A DNA stretch of 13,869 bases from Zopfochytrium polystomum (lineage: Eukaryota > Chytridiomycota > Chytridiomycetes > Chytridiales > Chytridiaceae). The position numbers were made by a program, and so were the translations under genes. The stretch covers positions 1-13,869 of the forward strand of contig JAIVFJ010000708.1 of NCBI GenBank assembly GCA_025765615.1. Direction: 5' to 3'. The notes beneath the pieces were generated by a model that worked only from the letters and a program-made list of their open reading frames with translations, ran no database searches and was not told where the DNA came from. Shown here piece by piece: positions 1-9,000 of the stretch; the stretch's first letter is position 1, and each line of letters begins with the position of its first letter.

Positions 1-2670
1 GCCAAGGATTATGAAGAATTGTGCAACTGTGTGCAGCGGCATGTCTGTAGGCCTAATGGATACTGCTATTCAGAGAGGCAGGATGGGTGTAGATTTGGAT
101 TTCCCTGCTCTGTGTGTGAGAGCACTCACATAATTTTTGAAGAAGTTTCTGGAAAGGTCACTGCAAAAATTGTTCTCAGGAGAAATGATCCATTTATGAA
201 TCCACATTGTCCTCTACAGCTTCACCATTGGAGAGGAAATGTGGACCTCCAAATTATTATTGATGTGAGGGCTGCGTTTGAATATATGGTCAAGTATGCA
301 TCCAAGGCTGAAAAGCGCAGCAGAAATATCAACAGCACATTCAATGCGGTTGTTCAAAGAGCGGGAGATGATAAAGACCCCTCTACTGTTCTTCGCTCCA
401 TAATGCTGCGAACACTGGAGCGCAGGGACATTGGTGGAGGTGAAACATTCAGACTCCTTTCTGGAGGCAAGCACGTCAGCTGCTCATTGGAGTTTGTCCA
501 TATCAGCATCAACTTTGACTCTGAGCGATTTGATGTGATGAGGCAAGCTGCTGATGCCCCTGCTGAAATAACTGCTGCAGACTCAACATTGCTCAAACTG
601 TACATGAAAAGAGATATGAATGCTCTGTATGCCAACATGAGCTTGTTAGATTTTTGCATTGGGCATAAGGTCAAGAAAGGAGCTCTTTATGAAAGAAGTA
701 GTGAGAGCTCTCAGAAAGTAGTTGTTCTGTTTACTCCAAAACATCGGCCAAGCAAGGAGGGAACTGATGCTCAGAAGAAATACTGCCGGCAACAACTAGC
801 CAAGCACAAGCCATGGCATGAAGCATCTTTTCAGCAGCTCAGAAACTTGGAAGTAGCTGAAGAGGACTGGAAGAATTTCCTTTTGCACTGCAGCAATGAT
901 GCCCTAAAGCGAATTTGTGAAATGGACCATTTCCTGGCAGCTGAATTGAAAAAAATGCGTGACAACCAGAATGAAGCTGCAAGACAAGGAAGAGATGTTA
1001 TGGCAATGGAGGAAATGGATTTGGTCAGGGAAATGTGGATGAATGCTGCAGATGAGCTTCCACAGGCAGATGTGCAACAAAACACACAGTCTGACAGACT
1101 TGGATTGGACCTACCATTGGCAGCAAACTATGACTGGAGTATCCATCGTTTGAGGTATTCAGAGGAGAAACTTAAGGAGGGCACCAAATTTGTTGAAAAA
1201 AACAAGCAAGCACTGGGAGACGGCCCTGAAGGTGCAGAGGCTCCTTATGTCAGCCCAGAGAGCCTGGATCCTGTCCAACGACAGGTTTTTGATCACATAT
1301 TGAATGAAATGAGGGATCAAAATCAGTCCCTCTTTATACTGAATGGCACTGCAGGCACTGGGAAGTCCCATGTAATCAATGCTCTGTCCAGCAGCTTTTT
1401 GCAAAATGAAGTTGCTCGTGCAGCCTTCACAGCTAAAGCTGCTTTTGCCATTGGAGGAACAACTTTACACTCCCTATTGAAGCTTGATGTACGTGGATCA
1501 AAGAGGGGTGGCTTGATCTCAGGAAAACAGCTTGGAAATCTTCAGCAGGTTTTTCGCAATGTGAGGCTGCTCATTGTGGATGAATACTCAATGGTCAGCT
1601 GTGAAATCATGGGCAGGATGGACTCACGCTTGAGGCAGGCATTTGTTAAGCCAGATGTGCCATTCGGGGGCCTTTCTATCCTGTTGGTGGGAGACTTGGC
1701 TCAGATACCTCCAGTTGGAGGTACTCCGTTATTTAATGGCACTAGTGCAAAAACAGACCAAGGAAAGGCTGGTTATCATTCCTATAAACTTTTCAACAAG
1801 ACTGCACGCCTCACAACAATCCATCGTCAGCAGGTTGTTGGCCATGACCCGAACCAAGCAACTTTTGTTGACCTCTTGAGGGCATTGCGCAATGGCATCA
1901 TGACAAAAGATCACTGGAGATTTCTTATGAACAACTGCAGTTATGAAAGGGCTGGTGCACGTGAGATTTACCAAAACCAATTTCGGGATTCAGTGCATTT
2001 ATTCTTCACAAACTCTGCAGTTGAGGAGCATAACCGCGCCCAGCTGCAGCAGCTTCGCTCTCCAATTGTTCGGGTAACTGCACTCAATAATCCTGAAGAT
2101 GCAAGAAGTAAGGATTCCAAGGACTTTCAAAACTTGGAGAACTTCATTTACATTGCCATTGGGGCAAGGGTTGCCCTAACATCAAATATGTGGAAGCGTG
2201 TTGGGCTCACAAATGGTGCACTTGGTACTGTCCAAGATATAGTTTTTGGATCTGACAACGCTGCAATGCCGCTGTTTGTGGTGGTTGAAATGGACCAATA
2301 TGCTGCTCCTGGTCCCTCTTTTGACAACAGTGTTGAGGGACATGAGAAATATGTGGCTATCGCTCCGATATCAGTTGATGGCACTAATGGAGGAACACGC
2401 ACACAGTTGCCCTTGAGGCTGGCCTATGCCATGACAATTCACAAGAGTCAAGGGCAAACACTTGCTTCTGCTTATGTTGACATTGGTTCCAAAGAACAAA
2501 CAACTGGGCTCACGTTTGTGGCTCTGTCACGTGTGAAAAACGTGGCTGGCCTCATGGTGAAGGGTTTTCCGTATGACAGGGTGTCATCACTCTGGGAGAG
2601 CCCAGGGTTCCAAAAAAGGTTGGCAGAAGATCAAAGATTGGATACTCTTTCTATCTTGCTGGATCAATAA
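1..2670 (+). CDS. Helitron Rep/PIF1-like helicase (RepHel), 5' partial
   Basis: This frame is open from base 1, so the 889 codons seen are the C-terminal part of a larger protein. Residues are counted from the window edge. The start has a Cys/His-rich segment ending in CRFGFP, then WRGNVDLQ and a Tyr-x3-Tyr pair (YMVKYASK, Tyr 95 and 99) that matches the catalytic two-tyrosine motif of Helitron Rep. The helicase half carries Walker A GTAGTGKS (449-456), Walker B VDEYS (Asp527, Glu528), GDLAQIPPV (from 564), IHRQQ, TIHKSQGQTL (His814) and FVALSRV (Arg844), the usual SF1B PIF1 set. Rep nicks and joins DNA at the element ends and the helicase unwinds it during rolling-circle transposition. The ORF has no stop or slip, so the copy may be recent or active. 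Stop is TAA. A host PIF1 helicase is unlikely because of the upstream Rep motifs. Confidence 0.88.
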   Translation, partial: AKDYEELCNCVQRHVCRPNGYCYSERQDGCRFGFPCSVCESTHIIFEEVSGKVTAKIVLRRNDPFMNPHCPLQLHHWRGNVDLQIIIDVRAAFEYMVKYASKAEKRSRNINSTFNAVVQRAGDDKDPSTVLRSIMLRTLERRDIGGGETFRLLSGGKHVSCSLEFVHISINFDSERFDVMRQAADAPAEITAADSTLLKLYMKRDMNALYANMSLLDFCIGHKVKKGALYERSSESSQKVVVLFTPKHRPSKEGTDAQKKYCRQQLAKHKPWHEASFQQLRNLEVAEEDWKNFLLHCSNDALKRICEMDHFLAAELKKMRDNQNEAARQGRDVMAMEEMDLVREMWMNAADELPQADVQQNTQSDRLGLDLPLAANYDWSIHRLRYSEEKLKEGTKFVEKNKQALGDGPEGAEAPYVSPESLDPVQRQVFDHILNEMRDQNQSLFILNGTAGTGKSHVINALSSSFLQNEVARAAFTAKAAFAIGGTTLHSLLKLDVRGSKRGGLISGKQLGNLQQVFRNVRLLIVDEYSMVSCEIMGRMDSRLRQAFVKPDVPFGGLSILLVGDLAQIPPVGGTPLFNGTSAKTDQGKAGYHSYKLFNKTARLTTIHRQQVVGHDPNQATFVDLLRALRNGIMTKDHWRFLMNNCSYERAGAREIYQNQFRDSVHLFFTNSAVEEHNRAQLQQLRSPIVRVTALNNPEDARSKDSKDFQNLENFIYIAIGARVALTSNMWKRVGLTNGALGTVQDIVFGSDNAAMPLFVVVEMDQYAAPGPSFDNSVEGHEKYVAIAPISVDGTNGGTRTQLPLRLAYAMTIHKSQGQTLASAYVDIGSKEQTTGLTFVALSRVKNVAGLMVKGFPYDRVSSLWESPGFQKRLAEDQRLDTLSILLDQ

Positions 2671-2697
2671 TTGCATCAGCAATGCAGAAGTTGCAAA

Positions 2698-2703
2698 AAT
2701 AAA
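2698..2703 (+). promoter_or_regulatory. Putative polyadenylation signal AATAAA of the RepHel gene
   Basis: A canonical AATAAA lies 28 bases after the RepHel stop codon, just before the hairpin cluster. Position and strand fit a 3' end signal for the transposon transcript, but the hexamer could occur by chance in this A-rich stretch. Confidence 0.45.
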
Positions 2704-2716
2704 GTTTAACCAAGTT

Positions 2717-2785
2717 TAATCCAGCTCCCCTCTGGGGTGCTGGATTACAAATATCCTCGCGGGCGAGGTGGTAAGGCGTAGCCTT
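2717..2785 (+). repeat. Three consecutive hairpins after the Helitron ORF
   Basis: Hairpin 1 (2717-2747) has a 13-pair stem, TAATCCAGC/GCTGGATTA plus CCCC/GGGG, with one T-T mismatch and a TCT loop. Hairpin 2 (2755-2768) is CCTCGC/GCGAGG around GG. Hairpin 3 (2773-2785) is AAGGC/GCCTT around GTA. The first begins 47 bases after the RepHel stop. Helitrons end with a short hairpin near the 3' terminus, so these are candidates for the termination signal. Which one serves, if any, cannot be decided from one copy. Confidence 0.6.
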
Positions 2786-2957
2786 CCCATATCTTTATTT
2801 GTAGTGAATTTTCCCATCAGCATCAGCCGATACAGATGATTGAGGCGCTCCTGACCCGATACTCCCCAACATGGACGATGCATGGGCTCGCTCATCTTCC
2901 GGCTGGCCCAAACCCCACGAATGAGAACAGTGCCAGTCGAAGCTGCTGCCCCACGGG

Positions 2958-3005
2958 AAAAAAAAAAAGAAAGAAAAGAAAAGAAAAGAAAAAAAACAAA
3001 ACAAA
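2958..3005. repeat. A-rich microsatellite, AAAAG-type units
   Basis: A run of adenines passes into four or more AAAG/AAAAG units and then AAAAC units. It is a simple low-complexity tract. It could mark slippage or an old poly-A tail, but no retroelement body is attached to it. Confidence 0.75.
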
Positions 3006-3259
3006 CCCGATTCTTAAGAAACAAGAGACTACATGCGTGGTCCAAATAAGCAACCGTGCTATTGTTGCGTAACGCCCCACGAAATAAAAAAGAAAGTAAA
3101 CAAAGAAAGAAAAAAAGGACCAAGAAAAACAACAGGCGTGTCTGTGTCACGCAACGGTGTCTGTCGGACGCGTACGGGAACAGCCGTGCCACCGACCTCC
3201 CATCCATCCAAACAACAACAACAACCCCTCCCCCACATCCGATTGTTTTTGCTCCTCCT

Positions 3260-3264
3260 CCAAT
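3260..3264 (+). promoter_or_regulatory. Possible CCAAT box upstream of the monooxygenase
   Basis: A CCAAT pentamer lies about 100 bases before the ATG at 3363, inside a CT-rich stretch typical of fungal promoters. The HAP/CBF complex binds CCAAT in fungi. A single pentamer is weak evidence. Confidence 0.25.
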
Positions 3265-3362
3265 CCGTTCACACATCCGCCTCGCCCCTTTATGTTGCCC
3301 TCGGTCGCAACGCGCTCTCCCTCTTCATCATCGCAAAACACTCAACAGCTAAACACCACACT

Positions 3363-4784
3363 ATGCCCTTATCAATCGCGATCGTCGGCGGCGGCATCGG
3401 CGGCCTGGCCTTGGCCCACGGCTTGATGCGCGACGCCCGTCGCAGCGGCCTCGACCGCGGCGTCCGCGTCCAAGTCTACGAGCGCGACGAGACCGCAAGC
3501 GCCCGCGGCCAGGGCTACCTCCTCGGCCTGAACGCCGACGGAATCAAGGCGCTGCGGTCCTGCTGCGACGGCGAGCCCGCCGTCCTCGAAAAGCTCGGCG
3601 GCCTCTTTGGGCCCGAGTCCATCCAAGGCATCGCGGTCTGCGACCACAACTTTGACACGCTGCTCTCGTTCGGCGTCAAGAAGCACGCCGACGTCGACGC
3701 CGCCGCGCGCGCTGGGCCCGCCGCGCTGGAAGCGCGGGCAGAGTCCCGCGGCACGGTCGATAGGCGGCGGCTGCGAAACACCCTGGCGGAATCGCTGCTG
3801 CAAAACAGCCCGGCCACGAGCACTTGCGCCGGCATCTTCTACAACAAGCAGTTTGAGTCGTACGAGGTCTTGCGCGACGGCGGGGACAGCAGTCGGGTGC
3901 GGATCCGGTTCGCCGACGGATCCGCGGCCGACGCGGACATCCTGATCGGAGCGGACGGCGCGCGGTCGCTCGTGCGACCGCAGCGAGCGCCCAGGCTTCG
4001 GCTGGAGCCCGTCGGTTTCATGTACCTGGCGGGGTACGTCCCGTTCGACTCTGGCGACACGACTGCGTTCCCCGCGATCCGCGACGCGGTGTTTGGGAGC
4101 GGGCGGCCGCCGTTCCTTGTCCGTGCCTGCAGCCCGTCGGGCGTGTCCGTGCTGGTGCTGCCGTTCAAGGACGAGCACGGCCAGCTGAACATGATTGTCG
4201 CCGCCACGTTCGAGGCGCCAAACCGCGACGCGGACGCGTACATGAGGTCGTCGGGTTTGACCAAAGACGAGCACAATCCAACGGCGCTGCAGAAGCGGAT
4301 CAAGGAGATCATCGTCGACAAGGTCTCGGAAGCCGGGTTCATCGCCGAGGTCGTCGAGCTCGCCAAATCGATGCCGACGGCGAACGTACTGGACAAGTTT
4401 CGCGTCGACTTGCACTCGATCGTCCCGTTAACGGACAACCCGTTCGCAGACGGCGATGCGAGCTCCTTTGGGCGCGTCACGCTTATCGGCGACGCTCTCC
4501 ACGCAATGACGCCGCAGAGAGGCCTTGGAGCAAACACCGCGCTGCTTGACGCAAACGACTTGACTGACTGCATCTTGTCGACAATGTCCCAGCCGGGTGC
4601 CTCCGCCAGTGCTGTTTGCAGGGCGGTATCAGACGCCGAGGTGGCGATTGTCAAGAGGGGATTTGCAAACGTCCGCGCCTCTATGCAAAGCTCCAACTTG
4701 ATTTGCTCAAAGGGGTGGACGGCCGCGATTCGAAATGTCGTCTTGCGGGCTGTTTCGGTTGGGGCCTGGATCGCTGGTTATTGA
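3363..4784 (+). CDS. FAD-dependent monooxygenase, class A flavoprotein family
   Basis: This is a 473-residue single-exon protein of the FAD_binding_3 type (salicylate hydroxylase / zeaxanthin epoxidase-like). Such enzymes use NAD(P)H and O2 to hydroxylate or epoxidise a substrate; the substrate here cannot be named. The Rossmann motif GGGIGG is at 9-14, the acidic residue closing the second strand is Glu40 in VYERD, VDRRRLR is at 132-138, the DG motif GADG is at 196-199, and GDALHAMTP begins at 376 (Asp377 binds the FAD ribityl/pyrophosphate region). Length is normal for the family. ATG 3363 is chosen because the Rossmann strand begins four residues later, -3 is A, and the in-frame extension upstream to 3033 is low-complexity Lys/Arg-rich sequence. 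There is no signal peptide, so it is probably cytosolic. Codons end mostly in G or C, unlike the transposon to the left. No tailoring or biosynthetic partners lie beside it. Confidence 0.88.
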   Translation: MPLSIAIVGGGIGGLALAHGLMRDARRSGLDRGVRVQVYERDETASARGQGYLLGLNADGIKALRSCCDGEPAVLEKLGGLFGPESIQGIAVCDHNFDTLLSFGVKKHADVDAAARAGPAALEARAESRGTVDRRRLRNTLAESLLQNSPATSTCAGIFYNKQFESYEVLRDGGDSSRVRIRFADGSAADADILIGADGARSLVRPQRAPRLRLEPVGFMYLAGYVPFDSGDTTAFPAIRDAVFGSGRPPFLVRACSPSGVSVLVLPFKDEHGQLNMIVAATFEAPNRDADAYMRSSGLTKDEHNPTALQKRIKEIIVDKVSEAGFIAEVVELAKSMPTANVLDKFRVDLHSIVPLTDNPFADGDASSFGRVTLIGDALHAMTPQRGLGANTALLDANDLTDCILSTMSQPGASASAVCRAVSDAEVAIVKRGFANVRASMQSSNLICSKGWTAAIRNVVLRAVSVGAWIAGY

Positions 4785-5006
4785 TCCTGGGAATGGCTTG
4801 TTTCCAAAACTCTCATTCTAAAATCTTCAAACGCCTGGATTTCAACTTTCCTCAAATTTCAGTGTACCAACATATACTCTCGCACGTTGCCCTTGTGTGC
4901 ATTATCTTTCCCCTGAAAAGCAGACCGAGGGATGGAAGTTTAAAGTAGTGAATGGACTGTGCAAACCTCGGAAACTGAATATTTGCTGCAATAGCGCATC
5001 CTGCAA

Positions 5007-5077
5007 TCCCACAGCGACGAATTGAACGCCAATCCACCGCTGGGAGAGCGGTATCCTAACCATTAGACGACAGGGGC
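5007..5077 (-). pseudogene. Degraded tRNA-like copy, Gly-type anticodon arm
   Basis: Read on the minus strand, this carries the same D arm (GTCTAATGGTTAGGAT), anticodon arm (ACCGC, loop TCTCCCA, GCGGT) and T arm (GTTCAATTC loop) as the plus-strand copy at 5295, with one difference between 5015 and 5070. The 3' acceptor strand (CTGTGGG) no longer pairs properly with GCCCCTG, with about three mismatches. I therefore call it a relic. It forms an inverted repeat of about 60 bp with the next copy. Confidence 0.5.
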
Positions 5078-5294
5078 GCGTGGATGGTCATGTTTTCCAA
5101 CAGATAGCACTAAACCATGCGACGTCGAAGCGCGGTAGATGTGAGCACGACTCAGTTGGGGGTGCTGCACGCTTGGGCGAACGCCGTGGGCAACGACAAA
5201 ATGGTCATAGGTTTTGGGTTTGACGCGTTCAATTTGTTGAGAAACTTGGCCACACGTAAATCTTAAATAAATAATAACATTTGCAAGTCTCAAG

Positions 5295-5365
5295 TCCCCT
5301 GTCGTCTAATGGTTAGGATACCGCTCTCCCAGCGGTGGATCGGCGTTCAATTCGTCGCAGGGGTA
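5295..5365 (+). tRNA. tRNA-like gene, probable Gly (anticodon CCC or TCC)
   Basis: The acceptor TCCCCTG pairs with CAGGGGT except at the first position. The D arm GTCT/GGAT has an 8-base loop, and the T arm CGGCG/CGTCG encloses TTCAATT; A-box and B-box promoters are recognisable. The best anticodon stem, ACCGC/GCGGT, gives loop TCTCCCA with anticodon TCC but a C at position 33. Aligned column by column with the copy at 5607, the anticodon is CCC, and the stem then pairs badly. Either reading gives Gly. Two bases seem to be missing from the 3' side of the arm. A T6 run at 5398-5403 is a possible but distant Pol III terminator. It may be a pseudogene. Confidence 0.4.
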
Positions 5366-5606
5366 TGTATGGTCTTATTTGTTTCAAGAGAAACTCCTTT
5401 TTTCGCCTCGAATCTTTCCTGCCCAACTCTTTCCTTCCCAACGCATCGAAGCGTGCAAGATGCCTTCGATGTTGTGACCGCGAATCCTGGCAGAGGCGGG
5501 ACGGATTTGGCTTGGTAGTGACCCATGACTGCGCAAGTTTGGGGAAGGGAGATTCGTTGCGAAACTTGTCCACAATGATAATTCATTTATTGCCTTCATC
5601 CCACGA

Positions 5607-5677
5607 GTCCCTGTCGTCTAATGGTTAGGACATCTCTTTCTCAGAGGAGCATCGGAGTTCAATTCTTCGCAGGGGTA
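5607..5677 (+). tRNA. tRNA-Glu (CTC)-like gene
   Basis: The acceptor GTCCCTG/CAGGGGT pairs with two wobbles. D arm GTCT/GGAC pairs fully. The anticodon stem TCTCT/AGGAG has one mismatch (C-A), with loop TTCTCAG carrying T33 and anticodon CTC at 5640-5642. The T arm CGGAG/CTTCG encloses TTCAATT, and the discriminator is A. The scaffold resembles eukaryotic tRNA-Glu in its D arm. The variable loop is only 3 bases. No T-run terminator follows closely. It may be functional or a tRNA-derived repeat; a covariance-model score would decide. Confidence 0.5.
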
Positions 5678-6026
5678 TTGTTCGGGTCCCTCACAGTGTC
5701 CGAGTCTAGCAATAGTCATGAACTCTACAATCGTGATGACAAAGTGCACAGAATCAGTTGTTTGTGCGGTCAGTTTCTTCCTCGAGAGATTGCACCAAAG
5801 CCGTGGCTTTCGACATGTGCAAATTGGTCCTTCGTCGACGCGCATGCGTATTTCGTTGCCCCCATGTTTGCCAGGAATGCGGCCACGGCAGGCCCTTGGC
5901 GGTCATTGCGTATGTAAATCCGCCTTGGAAGGTCAGTTGCGTTTATTGGCATTCTCTTTCTTTCCAAAAAACCTTCCGCACTGCATCCTCCCCGATCGAA
6001 ACCACACGCAAAAAAGAACATTGCTC
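5678..6026. other. Intergenic region after the tRNA-like cluster
   Basis: No gene is supported. The right part is the 3' flank of the minus-strand chitinase and includes its likely polyadenylation signal. I could not find a third copy of the 315-bp unit here. Confidence 0.6.
5942..5947 (-). promoter_or_regulatory. Putative polyadenylation signal AATAAA of the chitinase gene
   Basis: On the minus strand AATAAA occurs about 80 bases after the chitinase stop codon (6027-6029). Spacing and strand fit a 3' end signal. Confidence 0.5.
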
Positions 6027-9000
6027 TCAGCGCCGCACGGGACCGCGCGATCCCGTGGCCGCCGGGGAGTCCGTCGACTCCGCTGTGGAGGGCCAGTCGG
6101 ACGGTTCAGGTGCGGGCGTTGGCGCGGATTCCGAGACCGAATTAGTCATCGGTGGCGACCTGCAGTTGAGCTGAAGGCCCCCGAAGCATTGCCTGCGTAA
6201 AACGAAAAGAAAAGTTGAGGGATGTACACGGCAATCCTGAGTCGTAATGAAACAAAATCTTGGACAGGGAACTCACATTCCGGCAGGACAATCCCGCACC
6301 GACGCGCAGACGGGGTTGCAGTAGGCGTTTGCGTTCGCCCAATCAGTACCGCAGCGGACAGTTGAGTCCTGCGGCGCTTTTGGCGCCACGATCGGCACGC
6401 TGACGACGGGGTCCAGGCACGTCAGGCTTAGGTCCGCGAAGCAAGTCCTTACGAGGATTTCGTGGTGAGAAGGCAGGGAACCCCGAGGCCAGGCTGTGGC
6501 GGCACAAACAAAAACTCACATTCCCACCGGACAGTCCCTCACGCAGTTTTGGTAGCAGTAGGTGCTTGCGTCGGTCCAGTTTGCGCCGCAGCGGGTGGTT
6601 GTGATGACGGCGACGGTTGGTGACGGCGATGGGTTGGGCGTGGATGGCGTGTTGGAAGTGGGGGAGGGCAAGACTGTCGCCCGAGGATCGGACGGCGCGG
6701 GGGAGTAGGAAGAGGTGGGCAAGCTCGGCAAGAGGGACGCAGGGCTTGAAGACGGCGCAATGGACGTGGGGTCTTGGCAGCTTAAGCTAAGGCCCGCAAA
6801 GCAGAATCTACCAAGGCGGCGGGGTTAGCGGGAGGCATGCATAATTCAAGCCAGAGTTCTTGCAGACGCAACTCACTGTCCTGTGGGGCATCCGTCGTTG
6901 TTCACGCAATTCGTGAAGCAGTACTGGTTCGCGTCGGCCCAGTTTGCGCCGCAGCGGATGTTTGTAATGACGGGCGTTGTCGGGGACGCAAACGACGTTG
7001 TTGGGCCAATTGGGGAGGGAGAAGAGTCTGTTGGCGTGGGCAACCCTGAAACAGGACTAGATGCCGTCGGTAGAGGTGTGCAAGGGGTTTGAAGATCTTT
7101 GAAGCAAAACCTGCGGAGGATGGAAGGTAAATCGGCCGATTGAGTCAACCTGCGGAAGCCAACTTCTCATGTGGAAAGTACTCTCCCCGCACTCACATTC
7201 CGGCCGGACAGTCAGCAGTCGTCTCGCAGACCGGGTTGCAAACTTGTTCGCGTTGGTCCAGTCAGCGCCACATCGCACCGTCGATTCCTGCGGGTTCTTC
7301 GGCGGCGACCCCGGCGCGCCAGTGGCGGGGTCAAGGCAAGACAGGCTAACGCCCGCAAAGCAAAATCTGAGTCGTCGGAGAGAGGTTCGGAGGATGAGAG
7401 ACGGGTGGTCACGTTGTGGGTCTTCCACTTACTGTCCCGCGGGGCAGTCCAACTCGTCTATGCAGTTCTGGTAGCAGTACGTGTTTGCGTCGCCCCAGTC
7501 TGCTCCGCAGCGGGTGTTTGTAATGACCGAAGGGGTTGGGGACGGAGTCGGGTTGGAGGAGGAGCCTGTTGGCAGTCCGGAGGCGGTCGACGGAGGAGGG
7601 GAGCAGGGCAATTGAAGATCTTTGAAGCAGCCCCTACGAATAGCAGGGATCAGCCAGATTGGTTGACCTCCTGTTTCCTGCCATATCACTCACATTCCTG
7701 TCGGACAGTCCTCATTTCGCTCGCACACCGGGTTACAATACTTGTACGCATTCAAGAAATCGGTACCACAGCGGATCGTTGATTCCTCTGGGGTCTTTGG
7801 CGGCATGACCGGCAAGTCCGTGGTGGGGTCCAAGCAAGTCAGGTGAAGGCCCGAAAAGCAAGCTCTGAGAGCGCGAGCAAAGGGATGGGATTTGAGAGAA
7901 AACTTCGAGTTCGATTTCACTCACTGTCCCGCGGGGCAGTCCAAATCGTTCAAGCAGTTCTGGTAGCAGTACTTGTTCGCGTCGTCCCAGTCTGCGCCGC
8001 AGCGGGTGACGGTAATGACGCTGGGAGTTGGAGACGGGGTCGCGGTAGTCTGACCAGAGGGTAAAGAGGAATCCGTTGGCAGTGCCGTTGAGTTGCTGGA
8101 AGTTGTCAGCGGAGGCGAGCAGGGCAATCGAAGGTTTGCAAAGCAGCCCCTGCGAGTAAGCGTAGGTGTCAGGAACGACCGACAGCCTCTTCCAAACACC
8201 ACTCACATTCCGGCCGGACAGTCCTCATTCCTCTCGCAGACCGGGTTGCAGTACTTGTACGCATCCAAAAAATCAGTGCCACAGCGCACGGAAGACTCCT
8301 CCGGAGTCTTTGGCGGCACGACGGGCAAGCCTGTTGTGGGGTCAAGGCACGTGAGGCGAACTCCCGCGAAGCAAAATCTGAGTGCACGAGCGAAGGAATA
8401 CCGCGTTAGACTGGGGCAATGTTTTTCGGAGGCCAGCCAACTCACAGCCCCGCAGGGCAGTCCAAATCGCTCACGCAGTTCTGGTAGCAGAACTGGTTCG
8501 CGTCGTCCCAGGTTGCGCCGCAACGGGTGTTTGTGATGACGGGGGTTGGGGATGGAAGTAGGGACGACGCAGTTGACGGAGAGTCAGTTAGTGGTGTACC
8601 CGAGGAATCCGTTGAAGTGGGCAGTCCAGACGGCATGATTGTGGGGCTGGAGGACGTTACTACGACAGAGCTGTTTTTGGCCGGATCGATGCAGCTGAGA
8701 CTGAGGTCCGCGAAGCAATGTCTAAGATAGCGAAGGAGAGAGCGGGCGGTCAAAGAGTAGACACACTTCGAGCGACTTTCCACTCACAGTCCCTTGGAGC
8801 ATCCGCTGTCGTTCATGCAATTACTGTAGCAATAAGTGTTTGCGTCGGACCAGTTTGCACCACAGCGGATGTTTGTGACGACGGGGGTTGTTGGGGAGGC
8901 AGTTGAACCAGTTGGTGATGAAGATTCTGTTGGCAGAGCGCCTGATGGTGAGCTTAACGTAGCAGGCAGTTCTGACTGCACGGAAGACGCAGGAGGAGAC

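Larger units (their letters stand above)
1..2785 (+). mobile_element. Helitron-like rolling-circle transposon, 3' part
   Basis: The left part of the window is the distal portion of a Helitron-family element: a Rep/helicase ORF that is open at the window edge, then a cluster of hairpins just after the stop codon. Helitrons carry a fused HUH replication initiator and PIF1-type helicase, and usually have a GC-rich hairpin close to their 3' terminus. The 5' end and the HUH motif lie outside the window. The exact 3' terminus is not resolved: I find no convincing CTRR-T end after the hairpins, so the right boundary given is simply the end of the third hairpin. Base composition of the ORF is visibly more AT-rich than the genes to its right. 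Confidence 0.7.
2671..3362. other. Intergenic region between transposon and monooxygenase
   Basis: No gene is supported here. It holds the transposon 3' signals, two A-rich low-complexity tracts (2958-3005 and about 3083-3137), and from about 3200 a pyrimidine-rich leader with CAA/ACA runs ahead of the monooxygenase start. The open frames crossing it on both strands are built from Lys/Glu or Phe runs that translate the homopolymers. Confidence 0.7.
5125..5677 (+). repeat. Degenerate tandem repeat of about 315 bp carrying tRNA-like sequences
   Basis: Three landmarks recur in the same order at nearly constant spacing. TCGAAGCG..AGATG is at 5125-5141 and 5446-5462 (offset 321). GTTG.GAAACTTG.CCACA lies in 5233-5254 and 5552-5574 (offset about 319). 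The tRNA-like sequences start at 5295 and 5607 (offset 312). The rest of each unit has diverged. The tRNA copies thus appear to have been duplicated with their upstream flank. Confidence 0.5.

Noticed and set aside
2739..2743. CTGG in hairpin 1 as the Helitron CTRR terminus
   Set aside because: It lies inside the stem and is followed by A, not by the T expected of an A-T target insertion.
2716..3276. 186-codon minus-strand open frame with Phe/Leu-rich segments resembling membrane helices
   Set aside because: The hydrophobic stretches translate the A-rich microsatellites (T on this strand), and there is no protein-like sequence between them.
3372..4415. 347-codon open frame on the minus strand opposite the FAD monooxygenase
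   Set aside because: It is the Arg/Val/Asp-rich antisense shadow that arises from the high GC third positions of the real gene, and it contains no recognisable domain.
7171..7782. 203-codon plus-strand open frame over the chitinase modules, with similar ones at 8093-8536 and 9012-9440
   Set aside because: They are antisense to the spliced cysteine modules and cross their introns. Their mutual resemblance comes from the repeats on the other strand.
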